DNA of 64,000 bases from Schistocerca nitens (lineage: Eukaryota > Arthropoda > Insecta > Orthoptera > Acrididae), in the NCBI RefSeq assembly GCF_023898315.1, contig NC_064621.1:15808501-15872500 (forward strand). Reading direction: 5' to 3'. The notes below the pieces were generated by a model. It did no database searches, had not been told where the DNA came from, and worked only from the letters and a program-made list of their open reading frames with translations. This document shows, in pieces, positions 22,031 through 33,764 of the stretch; within the stretch, counting starts at the first letter, position 1; every line of letters begins with the position of its first letter. Both the position numbers and the translations under genes were made by a program.

Positions 22031-24827
22031 AAGATGCCTCTGCTGAAATGTTTATCCCGATACGTGTGCTGAAAGCTGGATTATCTGGCACGTATAACAA
22101 GTATAACATACTGTAAGTCCCTTGTGAAATCTTGAAGGTAATGTACGTCTGTAGCTATTGTGAGGGTTACGAGCGCAGGAAGAATTTTTCTTGGCTTGGG
22201 ATGAGATGATGTCGACATCAATGAAATTTTGTTGTTGCTATTGAGTGTGACCCTCAACTGCGAAAGTAAGTCGCCTCCGAAGCTGATCTCCAGAACCTTA
22301 CCTCTGGCATGGCTTCATAAGACAAATGTGTTTCCTTGAAGTTTCGTATTTTCGTTTCATATTTTCTCTGCCACCTTTACTACATCGGGACGAATATGAA
22401 TAAGCGTGCTGCACGAGTAGTTAATAAGAGCAGTGACTCCGTGTTTATCTGCGATTCGCTTGCCCACCTGTCAGTTGTGCAATTCTGGGGACTTCTTATT
22501 TGAGGTATAGTAGCGAGCAGTTGAATTTTTGGAGAAGGAAATTTGGTACTTGTGAATATGAAATAAATTATGGAGATGAAAACTTGCCTGTAAACATATG
22601 TTACTGGTTCTATTGAAGAAGAAAAATTTTTGGAGGATTTTTGCAACGTAATCAGTGCATGCGCAACAACGAAATGTTTGTTAGAGTTATTAATTGAAGG
22701 AAATCTTTGTCCCCCAGATAAATAACATCCATGACTGGTGTTAATTTGATCTCTTTGTTTTCATTACGTCAGAAATAATTCAAGTGGTTGGAATGTCTGT
22801 AATTTTTGTATCGGGAGATATTTGTAATTGTTTGGGTCTTCTAATTCTGTACTGTCTTTTTCCACAATAATCACAGTTTACTCATTCAAGAACGTATTTC
22901 TTTAAAGTAAAACCCTCCCCCATCAGGCTTAGTAAAGCTTAGAATATTTTGTCGTGTGTGCGTTTCACTTTACGCGACACGAAGCCACGGATCTTTTCTC
23001 AGCAGCGAAAAACAAATTTCGTAGTGAGTAGTTTAATTTTCCATTAGCTCATGCATCTGCTGATTTCTATTTGATTTCGAGAACGCTAATACACCAGAAA
23101 CAAAACAACGTGCTGAGCATGAGGTAAGTTACTTTTATTACAGGTCAGATCGCACTTTGCATTCTTATGAGGAAAAAGTTCGTAGTCAGAATTATCACGT
23201 GTTGCGCTAAGCAAGATGATTAATTTACACTGAAGAGTGCAGGTGATCTCAAACAGTTATTTTTCTTCTGATAAAAGCAGTATTTTTGTGGGCATTTCAG
23301 GTCAGAAATTGCAATTCAGGTCAAGCAACTTCCACAATGTACTTCAGTATTGAGTTAAATTGTTTTCACTGAGAATACAGTTAGTTACTTCTGTCATTTA
23401 ATGAGATTGGATTTTATTATTTCAAATTCAATATTTCACTGACATCGCTGTTTATTTTTGACGACACTGTTCACATGTGCAGCACGAGGCCAACCAAGTG
23501 TCAATATTGTTCATCAGTTGAATACGATACGTAAAGCACACGATCTACGAGGAGAAAGTTTATGAAAAAAGAATACTCAGTATTTCCATTTATAGATAAA
23601 TTTTTATAGAAAGCTTACAAACAAAGCTCACCGTAGAAAAATTAGTTCTGGAGACAACACACTAATGCTGCGTAACACAGCCTCTAGAGTTTATAATGGC
23701 ATCAATCTGGCTCGAAAAGGAGTCCTCAGAACTCTTAACTTATGCCATATCCAGCTGTAGGCATTCATCGATGATTAGATGCAGCAGAGTTACCAAAATG
23801 TGGGACGTTGATGGCTGCTTTTCGATATCTTCTCCGACAATTTCTGTGGGGTAAGACCGGGTGAGTCATCGGGCCGGTCGAGGCGCGATAGTGTGCTTCA
23901 TTAATCACCAAACCAGGAACATGTTATCACGGCAGTGCCCGTAATACACCCATCGTGAGGATTTAAAATGAAGAACATCACTTCTGTCGCAGCCAGCGAC
24001 TCACAGAGCGAGTCTCTTCACTCGTTCGCACAACTGGCAACGCCGCATACACTGTGTGCAGCAGGCAGCGACCACACGACAGCAAGCTGGACACACGCCC
24101 TCCTCCGCCACATCACGTCACGCGGCGTGGTCCCTAGATCTCTGGAGTGGGCTAAGGACACCTGCACAGACAGGAAGGATGAGTGCGCCCGTATTATAAT
24201 GTGGAAATATCCCCAAAACGTCAGAGAACCAGCTCCGGCCACAACTGTACGCTCCACCCCAAACTGCGGGTTATATGACTTATTGAACCGTAGGTGCACA
24301 CGACGCCGTGTATCATTTCAAAAGAAGCAAAACGGCGACTCGTCGGATCACACAATACATCTCCAAAAGCTTTCTGCGAGGTACCCGGCAGAGGGTCATA
24401 GGTAGGTATTTCGCATACCGTACGTTTTTGAACCTCACTTCACGGGTAGATTATAAACATTGGAGAAACGTTGGTCGAAGCGCTGACTTAAAACGGAAAA
24501 CGTCGAAACAGCTACCAAACGCAGTACTTGTCTGCCAGCTTTAGAAATGTTTACTTTGTTCTCGTGTTCTCGCGTGCGTAAGTGTAAACCAGTATGCTGT
24601 GGTGGTTCCTGAACTTCACAGAGGCTCTCTGTCAGTTACGGTAAATATTTAAACAGTGGTTCTGACCGCGAGGATAAGTACTGGCTACTAAATAATTGGC
24701 GGAAGGCGTCCAAAAGTGGCTGTCTTGAGAACTGCAATTGTAATTACTGCATAACTACAGAATTTACTGCCTGATTGATAGTGTGTGTTGCACTGGGACG
24801 TGAGCCATGACCATTACCTTCTACTCG
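22031..24827. other. unassigned sequence, includes 145-codon ORF
   Basis: No recognised gene. The longest frame is 23968-24405 (+, 145 codons, ATG start). Its product is rich in Ser, Thr, Arg and Cys and has no domain or signal peptide that I recognise. I cannot tell a real small gene from chance. Confidence 0.4.
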
Positions 24828-25052
24828 CCGAAGCAGTGCAGCGATTAAGGCAACAGGCTCGCATTTGCGACGAGAGTGATTGAAATCCACGTCCAGCTGC
24901 CCTAATTCACGTTTCCCACAGCTTTCTCGAAATATTCGAGGAAAATGCTCATATGGTAGATCACGACCCCGTTCCTTTCGTGCTGTCTTGCAACTGAGCT
25001 AGTACTCCGCATTTGATGACTCCGACGTTAACAGGTAACTGTAATCTAACCT
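24828..25052 (+). repeat. tRNA-derived SINE (type D), degraded
   Basis: GCAGCGATTAAGGCAACAGG, CTCGCATTTGCGACGAG, TGATTGAAATCCACGTCC, then TTTGATGACTCCGACGTTAA. Same order of words as the copy at 1926-2160, with many substitutions. Confidence 0.6.
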
Positions 25053-26688
25053 ACATTTCTGCATTCTTTACGTACCTTTCGTGAACAGAGTTCTCACCAG
25101 TTGAGTTATCTAGGAGGGCCTCATGGGGCTGGTGAAAAGCTTAAGTGTGTCAGTTGCTCGCTCCGTGTTGCCAAACTCGTCCGAGACACTCGCACTCAGC
25201 TGATCGGAGTCCGTCTGTGTCTGGATAGCTCAGTAAGCAAAAGAAATACTTTAGAAAGGTAATAGTATGGTTTCAACTACAGGTCCGGGGCAAGCTGTCA
25301 AGCTGTCAACAAGCTGTACTGCGAGTACATCTTAAAGTCATTTTAGAAGAGACAGACGGGGGCTTCAACAACAAAATGTAAAGATGATGGTCTTATGTCT
25401 GTATCGGCAAAACTAACCATAATCATTATTTTGTCATTTTGCCCGTCAGAATGCAAACCGTTACCAAATGCTTCATTATACTAATTTACTGGAGCGGCCG
25501 CTTTGCGGCACAGCTATTTGTGGGACGCTCACAACTGCTGCGTCACAGCGCGCTTCACACAGCATCATACAGTGTCGTTACTCGTGGGGATTCTCAACAG
25601 CTGCACGTCTGTGTGCAGCGAGGACAGCTCGGTTTCCAGCCCGACGACAGAAATACCATATCTGAAAAGAGACAGTATTACGCCTTTTTTTACGTGACTG
25701 TGGTTTAACGGTAACAAAGGAAACCAAAAAAGTAAACGTTAGGCTATCGATTTTTGGTCAAAACGAACACCACGCAACGTAATTAACTACAATTCCCCTA
25801 TCACTGCAAATATTGCTTCACTGTGATTTCTCCAGTTTTCTCGGCGTCGCTGATCGTTGGTGTGCTTCCGAGTGTTCTGATGAGTGGGGTTCCCATTTTA
25901 TGCAGAATATTCTTCTTCAGGCGCTGCGAGTTTTGCTGGCACGTGCCAGCCTGGGCCCCAAACAGGTTTCAATTTAAACAAGACTTGTGGTCCTGCAGTC
26001 AGTTTATCATCTCGCCAGATACAACATCCATCAGAGCTGGAAACGCTGAGAGAATTTAAGTTTCATGGAATACCAGTGCGGGCTCTGAAACCGAAAGAGC
26101 ATCGAAGGCTGTAGAGGGTTTAGGGAGTCGAACAGATATAAATACGACGGGAGACCAGCAATGATTCACAGTATGGCTAGAGTCGAAGAAGCGACTACAC
26201 ACAACACCAAAACTTGCCGCACCTGAGGAAGAGGTCTGGGTCGGTCGTAAAAATATTGTACATAAAATGGAAACAACAACTCGGCAGTACAGCCGGAATC
26301 GTGGTATTAGGGTCTCACTACTTATGTCTACACCTAAAGAGGGTATTACATTGTGCCGTCCGTAACTGAAAGTTTAACAAGCTACAATTCAAGCGTCATC
26401 TGCGCGACTAATAGCCTTAAAATGTTTTCAGTGACAAAGACTTCATGTTTTTACAACGCAGGTAAGTCGCTCTGTACATCTTATGCATTAATCATCGCTA
26501 CATTCACTTGAAAGCCTAGTGCTACACCGAACTGTTCGTACAAAATTTATTGTGCACAGTTCCATTTCAGATCCGAGAATGCTTAAGAAGAAAGTTCTTC
26601 CAGTCGATGAACTGTTTTCTTACTGCACTACAGTACTTAGCCAATAACTTGCAAAAATTTCATAAATACTCCCCTTCTGACGGCAATA
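25053..26688. other. unassigned intergenic sequence
   Basis: Overlapping frames at 25439-25708 and 25823-26114 have no recognised domain. Nothing else seen. Confidence 0.4.
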
Positions 26689-26690
26689 TA

Positions 26691-26891
26691 CAGGGTGGTC
26701 CATTGATAGTGACCGATCCAAATATCCCACGAAATAAGCATCAAACGAAAAAACTACAAAGAACGAAACTCGTCTAGCTTGAAGGGGGAAACCAGATGGC
26801 GCTATGGTTGGCCCACTGGATGCCACTGCCATAGGTCAAACAGGTATCAACTGCGTTTTTTTAAAATAGGAACCCCCATTTTTTATTACAT
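26691..26891 (+). repeat. left TIR, first part
   Basis: Inverted match to about 32060-32263, including GGAACCCCCATTTTT and ACCAGATGGCG. It breaks off where the LINE begins. Confidence 0.85.
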
Positions 26892-26917
26892 CTGCAAGAT
26901 CCGGGCGGTCGCAGAGG

Positions 26918-27996
26918 GTGGGCTTACTGGTAGTTGGGAGCTCCAACGTCAGGCGCGTCATGGGGCCCCTTAGGGAAATGGCAGCAAGAGAGGGGAAGAA
27001 AACCAATGTGCACTCCGTGTGCATACCGGGGGGAGTCATTCCAGATGTGGAAAGGGTCCTTCCGGATGCCATGAAGGGTACAGGGTGCACCCATCTGCAG
27101 GTGGTCGCTCATGTCGGCACCAATGATGTGTGTCGCTATGGATCGGAGGAAATCCTCTCTGGCTTCCGGCGGCTATCTGATTTGGTGAAGACTGCCAGTC
27201 TCGCTAGCGGGATGAAAGCAGAGCTCATCATCTGCAGCATCGTTGACAGGACTGACTGCGGACCTTTGGTACAGAGCCGAGTGGAGGGTCTGAATCAGAG
27301 GCTGAGACGGTTCTGCGACCATGTGGGCTGCAGATTCCTCGACTTGCGCCATAGGGTGGTGGGGTTTCGGGTTCCGCTGGATAGGTCAGGAGTCCACTAC
27401 ACGCAACAAGCGGCTACACGGGTAGCAGGGGTTGTGTGGCGTGGGCTGGGCGGTTTTTTTAGGTTAGATGGCCTTGGGCAAGTACAGAAAGGGCAACAGC
27501 CTCAACGGGTGCGGGGCAAAGTCAGGACATGCGGGGACCAAGCAGCAATCGGTATTGTAATTGTCAACTGTCGAAGCTGCGTTGGTAAAGTACCGGAACT
27601 TCAAGCGCTGATAGAAAGCACCGAAGCTGAAATCGTTATAGGTACAGAAAGCTGGCTTAAGCCACAGATAAATTCCGCCGAAATTTTTACAAAGGTACAG
27701 ACGGTGTTTAGGAAGGATAGATTGCACGCAACCGGTGGTGGAGTGTTCGTCGCTGTTAGTAGTAATTTATCCTGTAGTGAAGTAGAAGTGGATAGTTCCT
27801 GTGAATTATTATGGGTGGAGGTTACACTCAACAACCGAGCTAGGTTAATAATTGGCTCCTTTTACCGACCTCCCGACTCAGCAGCGTTAGTGGCAGAACA
27901 ACTGAGAGAAAATTTTGAATACATTTCACATAAATTTCCTCAGCATGTTATAGTCTTAGGTGGAGATTTCCATTTACCAGATATAGACTCGGACAC
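26918..27996 (+). pseudogene. LINE polyprotein part 1: SGNH-like domain and endonuclease N-half
   Basis: An open frame runs through the whole segment. Residues ~1-165 look like an SGNH/GDSL hydrolase: block I VVGSSNVRRV, block III VVAHVGTNDV and a final LDRSGVHYTQQAA (Asp/His block). ORF1 proteins of CR1-type elements are known to carry such esterase domains. After a ~40-residue linker the endonuclease begins: VNCRSCVGKVPELQALIEST, IVIGTESWLKP, IIGSFYRPPDSA and VLGGDFHLPDID (usual GDFN is GDFH here). The listed start is GTG; the true start is probably lost with the 5' end. The frame is broken only by the SINE at 27997, which adds off-frame codons to 28111. Confidence 0.85.
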
Positions 27997-28195
27997 GGCC
28001 GGCCGCGGTGGTCTAGCGGTTCTGGCGCTGCAGTCCGGAACCGCGGGACTACTGCGGTCGCAGGTTCGAATCCTGCCTCGGGCATGGATGTGTGTGATGT
28101 CCTTAGGTTAGTTAGGTTTAAGTAGTTCTAAGTTCTAGGGGACTTATGACCTAAGATGTTGAGTCCCATGGTGCTCAGAGCCATTTGAACCATTT
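27997..28195 (+). repeat. tRNA-Leu-like SINE (type A-alpha) inserted in LINE
   Basis: Full length from GGCCGGCCGCGGTGGTC to GAGCCATTTGAACCATTT, box B GCAGGTTCGAATCCTGC. It is flanked by an 11-bp duplication, GACTCGGACAC (27986-27996) and GACTGGGACAC (28196-28206), with one mismatch. The alpha subfamily is marked by CTTATGACCTAAGATG in the body. Confidence 0.95.
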
Positions 28196-29215
28196 GACTG
28201 GGACACTCAGATGTTTAGGACGGGTGGTAGGGACAGAGCATCGAGTGACATTATACTGAGTGCACTATCCGAAAATTACCTCGAGCAATTAGACAGAGAA
28301 CCGACTCGTGGAGATAACATCTTGGACCTACTGATAACAAACAGACCCGAACTTTTCGACTCTGTAAGTGCAGAACAGGGAATCAGTGATCATAAGGCCG
28401 TTGCAGCATCCCTGAATATGGAAGTTAATAGGAATATAAAAAAAGGGAGGAAGGTTTATCTGTTTAGCAAGAGTAATAGAAGGCAGATTTCAGACTACCT
28501 AACAGATCAAAACGAAAATTTCTGTTCCGACACTGACAATGTTGAGTGTTTATGGAAAAAGTTCAAGGCAATCGTAAAATGCGTTTTAGACAGGCACGTG
28601 CCGAGTAAAACTGTGAGGGACGAGAAAAACCCACCGTGGTACAACAACGAAGTTAGGAAACTACCGCGAAAGCAAAGAGAGCTTCACTCCAAGTTTAAAC
28701 GCAGCCAAACCCTCTCAGACAAACAGAAGCTAAGCGATGTCAAAGTTAGCGTAAGGAGGGCTATGCGAGAAGTGTTCAGTGAATTCGAAAGTAAAATTCT
28801 ATGTACCGACTTGACAGAAAATCCTAGGAAGTTCTGGTCTTACATTAAATCAGTAAGTAGCTCGAAACAGCATATCCAGGCACTCCGGGATGATGATGGC
28901 ATTGAAACAGAGGATGACACGCGTAAAGCTGAAATACTAAACACCTTTTTCCAAAGCTGTTTCACAGAGGAAGACCGCACTGCAGTTCCTTCTCTAAATC
29001 CTCGCACAAACGAAAAAATGGCTGACATCGAAATAAGTGTCCAAGGAATAGAAAAGCAACTGGAATCACTCAACAGAGGAAAGTCCACTGGACCTGACGG
29101 GATACCAATTCGATTCTACACAGAGTACGCGAAAGAACTTGCCCCCCTTCTAACAGCCGTGTACCGCAAGTCTCTAGAGGAATGGAGGGTTCCAAATGAT
29201 TGGAAAAGAGCATAG
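28196..29215 (+). pseudogene. LINE polyprotein part 2: endonuclease C-half and RT N-part
   Basis: In frame with part 1 if the SINE and one duplication copy are ignored. It reads WDTQMFRTGG, LSENYLEQLDREPTR, LDLLITNRPELF, QGISDHKAV (end of endonuclease), then FWSYIKSVSSSK, GKSTGPDGIPIRFY and WRVPNDWKRA (RT fingers: GPDGIP and W..A blocks). A TAG stop at 29213-29215 replaces the codon expected before VV.VFKKG. The same frame continues past the stop. Confidence 0.87.
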
Positions 29216-30476
29216 GTAGTCCTAGTCTTCAAGAAGGGTCGTCGAGCAGATGCGCAAAACTGTAGACCTATATCTCTGACGTCGATGTGTTGTAGAATTT
29301 TAGAACATGTTTTTTGCTCGAGTATCATGTCGTTTTTGGAAACCCAGAATCTGCTATGTAGGAATCATCATGGATTCCGGAAACAGCGATCGTGTGAGAC
29401 CCAACTCGCTTTATTTGTTCATGAGACCCAGAAAATATTAGATACAGGCTCCCAGGTAGATGCTATTTTTCTTGACTTCCGGAAGGCGTTCGATACAGTT
29501 CCGCACTGTCGCCTGATAAACAAAGTAAGAGCCTACGGAATATCAAACCAGCTGTGTGGCTGAAGAGTTTTTAGCAAACAGAACACAGCATGTTGTTATC
29601 AATGGAGAGACGTCTACAGACGTTAAAGTAACCTCTGGCGTGCCACAGGGGAGTGTTATGGGACCATTGCTTTTCACAATATATATAAATGACCTAGTAG
29701 ATAGTGTCGGAAGTTCCATGCGGCTTTTCGCGGATGATGCTGTAGTATACAGAGAAGTTGCAGCATTAGAAAATTGTAGCGAAATGCAGGAAGATCTGCA
29801 GCGGATAGGCACTTGGTGCAGGGAGTGGCAACTGTCCCTTAACATAGACAAATGTAATGTATTGCGAATACATAGAAAGAAGGATCCTTTATTGTATGAT
29901 TATATGATAGCGGAACAAACACTGGTAGCAGTTACTTCTGTAAAATATCTGGGAGTATGCGTGCGGAACGATTTGAAGTGGAATGATCATATAAAATTAA
30001 TTGTTGGTAAGGCGGGTACCAGGTTGAGATTCATTGGGAGAGTGCTTAGAAAATGTAGTCCATCAACAAAGGAGGTGGCTTACAAAACACTCGTTCGACC
30101 TATACTTGAGTATTGCTCATCAGTGTGGGATCCGTACCAGATCGGGTTGACGGAGGAGATAGAGAAGATCCAAAGAAGAGCGGCGCGTTTCATCACAGGG
30201 TTACTTGGTAACCGTGATAGCGTTACGGAGATGTTTAATAAACTCAAGTGGCAGACTCTGCAAGAGAGGCGCTCTGCATCGCGGTGTAGCTTGCTCGTCA
30301 GGTTTCGAGAGGGTGCGTTTCTGGATGAGGTATCGAATATATTGCTTCCCCCTACTTATACCTCCCGAGGAGATCACGAATGTAAAATTAGAGAGTTTAG
30401 AGCGCGCACGGAGGCTTTCAGACAGTCGTTCTTCCCGCGAACCATACGCGACTGGAACAGGAAAGGGAGGTAATGA
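29216..30476 (+). pseudogene. LINE polyprotein part 3: RT core and C terminus
   Basis: 29216-29563 reads VFKKGRRADAQNCRPISLTS, HHGFRKQRSCETQL and FLDFRKAFDTVPH (RT motif A, DF.KAFD). A frameshift near 29555-29563 moves the reading by one base. 29556-30473 then reads TSGVPQGSVMGPLLFTIYI, MRLFADDAVVY (catalytic FADD), YLGVCVRND, EYCSSVWDPY and FFPRTIRDWNRKGR. The listed start of this piece is a GTG, not a real initiation site. All RT catalytic motifs are present but split by the frameshift. Confidence 0.9.
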
Positions 30477-30550
30477 CAGTGGCACGTAAAGTGCCCTCCG
30501 CCACACACCGTTGGGTGGCTTGCGGAGTATAAATGTAGATGTAGATGTAG

Positions 30551-30650
30551 GTTAGTGTAGTACGTAAAGAAATATGAATGGTTTAGATGGACCACATTTT
30601 TCGCTTTGTGATAGATGGCGCTGTAATAGTCACAAACGTATAGGTACGTG
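30551..30650 (+). repeat. left TIR, continuation after LINE
   Basis: GTGTAGTACGTAAAGAAATA and TGATAGATGGCGCTGTAATA match the inverted right arm around 31960-32055, directly continuing the part that ends at 26891. Confidence 0.85.
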
Positions 30651-30713
30651 GTATCACGTAACATTCCGCCAGCGCGGACGGTATTTGCTTCGTGATACAT
30701 TACCCATGTTAAA

Positions 30714-31790
30714 ATGGACCGTTTACCAACTGCGGAAAAGGTCGACATCGTGTTGATGTATGGCTATTGTGATCAAAATGCCCAATGGGCGTGTGCTATG
30801 TATGCTGCTCGGTATCTTGGACATCATCCAAGTGTCCGGACCGCTCGCCGGATGGTTACGTTATTTAAGGAAACAGGAAGTGTTCAGCCACATGTGAAAA
30901 GTTAACCACGACCTGCAACAAATGATGATGCCCAAGTAGGTGTTTTAGTTACTGTCGCGGCTAATCCGCACAACAGTAGCAGACAAATTGCGTGAGAATC
31001 GGGAATCTCAAAAACGTCGGTGTTGAGAACGCTATGTTGAGAACGCTACATCAACATCGATTGCACCCGTACCATATTTCTATGCACCAGGAATTGCAAG
31101 GTGACGACTTTGAACGCTGTGTACAGTTCTGCCACTGGGCACAAGAGAAATTACGGGACGATGACAGATTTTTAGCACGGGTTCTATTTAGCGACGAAGC
31201 GTCATTCACCAACAGCGGTCACGTAAACCGGCATATTATACACTTTTGGGCAACGGAAAATCCACGATGGCTGCGACAAGTGGAACATCAGCGACCTTGG
31301 CGGCTTTATGTATGGTTCGGCATTATGTGAGGAAGGATAATTGGCCCCCATTTTGTAGATGGCAATGTAAATGGGGCAATGTATGCTGATTTCCTACGTA
31401 ATGTTCTACCGATTGTACTACAAGATGCTTCACTGCATGACAGAAGGGCGATGTACTTCCAACATGAAGGATATCCGGCACATAGCTCGCGTGCGGTTGC
31501 AGCGGTATTGGATAGGATATTTGACTACAGGTGGATTGGTCGTCGAAGCACCATACCATGGCCCGAACTGTCACCGAATCTGACGTTCCCGGATTTCGTT
31601 CCGTGGGGAAAGTTAGAATATCTGCTATCAAGATCCACCGCCAAAGCCCGACAACATGCGTCTGCGCATTGTCAATGCATGTGCGAACATTACGGATGGC
31701 GAACTACTAGCTGTTGAGAGGAATGTCGTTACGCGTACTGCCAAATGCACTGTGGTTGACGGACATCATTTTGAGCATTTATTGCATTAA
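30714..31790 (+). pseudogene. DD41D mariner (rosa-like) transposase relic
   Basis: Starts MDRLPTAEKVDIVLMYG. Blocks in order: ISKTSVLRTLHQHRLHPYH (HTH and linker), VLFSDEASFTNSGHVNRH (first Asp), LYVWFGI, RRAMYFQHEGYPAH (second catalytic Asp position now Glu), YRWIGRRSTIPWPELSPNL, TFPDFVPWGKL (third Asp) and the C terminus DGHHFEHLLH. There are 41 residues between the second and third acidic positions, the hallmark of the DD41D rosa group. Stops at 30903 and 31328 and a frameshift near 31680. Same family type as 52245-53214. Confidence 0.87.
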
Positions 31791-31959
31791 TGTGGTATTT
31801 ACAGGTAATCACGCTGTAACAGCATGCCTTCTCAGAAATGATAAGTTCACAAAGGTACATGTATCACTTTGGAATAACCGAAATAAAATGTCAAACGTAC
31901 CTACGTTCTGTATTTTAATTTAAAAAACCTAACTGTTACCAACGGTTCGTCTAAAATTG

Positions 31960-32263
31960 TGAGCCATATGTTTGTGACTATTACAGCGCCATCTATCACA
32001 AAGCTAAAAAAGTGGTCCAACTAAAACGTTCATATTTCTTTACGTACTACACGAATATGTAATAAAAATGGGGGTTCCTATTTGAAAAAAAAAAAAAACG
32101 CAGTTGATATCCGTTTGCCCTATGGCAGCTCCACCTAGCGGGCCAACCGTAACGCCATCTGGTTTCCCCCTTCAAGCTAGACGAGTTTCGTTCTTTGTAG
32201 TTTTTTCGTTTGACGCCTATTTCGTGAGATATTTGGCCCGGCCACGATCAATAGATCACCCTG
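31960..32263 (-). repeat. right TIR of mariner element
   Basis: Inverted copy of 26691-26891 plus 30551-30650. It gives the uninterrupted reference that locates the LINE insertion point. Confidence 0.85.
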
Positions 32264-32691
32264 TATATGTATATATATGGTATAAGTGCAGATATTTTTG
32301 TATGCGGCATCTTAATACGCACGTACATCAGTTCGTCGGTTGCTTTTCTCTTGGTCTAACAGTGTTCCCGGAAACACGATTTTAGAGAAAAGATCAGGTA
32401 GTAAATTATGTAACGTAACTGCACCACTAATTGGATTGTGCCCGGCAGTATAGACTAAGTGTTTTGCATCCACGCGGCCACACTTCAACACCTGACCTGC
32501 TGCGCAGGGGAAAATGAGCAGTAATGACTTGCACTTGCCACGTGTACTTGGCGGCACCAACTAACTTAAAAATATACGACTTGTAATACGTATAATTTTT
32601 GCTCTGAAAATGACGAAAACACTGATGTAATGTTGCACAATACACCTTCCTGTCAACAGTAGAAAACCTGCACTTACCCTGTTACACTTAG

Positions 32692-33764
32692 TGTGTACGG
32701 GATTATTCAGCTACTCCCACTGATGCCGTTTTATGAAACACTCAGTTCTGTTCCTGGCCTTAAAACACCGCGCGCGGAATTTTGATATTCTCTCGCTCGC
32801 TACACGTATACTATTAGTCCTTAAGAAAAAATGAACAGAACGTTTTTCTCGGAAATTTAATGTAGTTAAATTTTGTACTGGGTTACGTTTTCTCTAGAGG
32901 CCACGGTTTTCGAATTATTCAAGGAAATTGTACAAAAGTGGCTTTTAACGCACCTTCACCCCCACACCCATCCGTCACCAGTGAGGATTTTTAGTGTGTT
33001 ATTCATGGCACTCCCTCCTACCACTGTGAAAAATTTCCGATTAGACCGAGTATACACGATATTCGACCCTTTTTTGGTCTCTGTTGATCGGTCTATTACG
33101 CCACCAGCATAGTCGGGTATTTAGTTAACGGTAGTACTTGAAACATGCCTGTGAGGATAATGCAAGGAAAACTACTTTTGTTAACGTTATTCCAAAACTA
33201 ATTATATTGTCAATTCGATCCAAACTTAACCCTTGCTAGCACAGTAGTTTCGTAGTCAAAAGGCAAGGCGAATACAACGATGTAGTTGTTAATTTTATGC
33301 TATTAAAATTCGCGGAATTGTGATGTAAAATTTACACAGACGTCAATTTTACAATTTGTACATGAGCGGTTAAGACGGTGGTGCAATGAGTCGAGTTGAT
33401 AAAGACCATAATAGATCGACTGTGGGAAATAATTCGCGCAGTCGCATATTTTTGTACAGTGGTAGGCGAGAGTGTCATGTACAACATACTAGGAATCCTG
33501 ACCGGTGGGGGCTGAGTGTGTGTTTTAGGATCACTTTTGAATAACACGAAAACCGTGGACACCATCGAAAACGTATCCCATTAAAAAATTTAGCTACATT
33601 AGATTTTTTACAAGAAAGTCCTGTTCATTTTTACTGTAGGAAAAATAGTTTGTGCGTAGCGAGCGAGGGAACATGAGAATCTTGCACGTAGTTTTTGAAG
33701 GCCAGGCATACAATTTTTGGTTGTATAAAACGACATCGCTAGGGGCAGCTGAATCATCCTACAC
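32692..33764. mobile_element. large fold-back element (MITE)
   Basis: Two arms of roughly 430 bp, about 32692-33125 and 33330-33764, are imperfect inverted copies. Matching words are GGGATTATTCAGCTACTCCC with the inverse of GGGCAGCTGAATCATCC, CTCGCTCGCTAC with GTAGCGAGCGAG, GCCACGGTTTTCG with CGAAAACCGTGG, and CTACCACTGT with ACAGTGGTAG. The ~200-bp centre has no gene. No TA or TTAA duplication is obvious. Confidence 0.78.

Larger units (their letters stand above)
26892..30550 (+). mobile_element. CR1/L2-like non-LTR retrotransposon, near full coding length
   Basis: Order: SGNH-esterase-like domain, endonuclease, reverse transcriptase, short 3' UTR and a tail of ATGTAG repeats (30532-30550). 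It is inserted in the left TIR of a mariner element and probably 5' truncated, since it starts inside the esterase region. Defects are one SINE insertion, one TAG and one frameshift. Other copies of the family are at 1-640 (-) and 14377-14712 (+). Clade assignment rests on esterase plus short-repeat tail and is inference. Confidence 0.88.
26691..32263 (+). mobile_element. rosa-like (DD41D) mariner element, split by LINE
   Basis: Begins CAGGGTGGTCCATTGAT and ends ATCAATAGATCACCCTG, flanked by TA (26689-26690 and 32264-32265). Inverted repeats are long (~300 bp). The left arm (26691-26891) continues only after the LINE at 30551-30650, exactly where its sequence should resume when compared with the right arm (31960-32263, inverted). 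The transposase relic is at 30714-31790. Without the LINE the element would be ~1.9 kb. Confidence 0.88.

Noticed and set aside
21740-22032. Arg/Ala/Pro-rich proteins in the GC-rich block
   Set aside because: Frames on both strands are caused by (CCG)n and CpG-rich composition; no motif.
26918-28111. Host esterase gene
   Set aside because: The SGNH-like part is in frame with a LINE endonuclease and lies inside a LINE bounded by its 3' tail.
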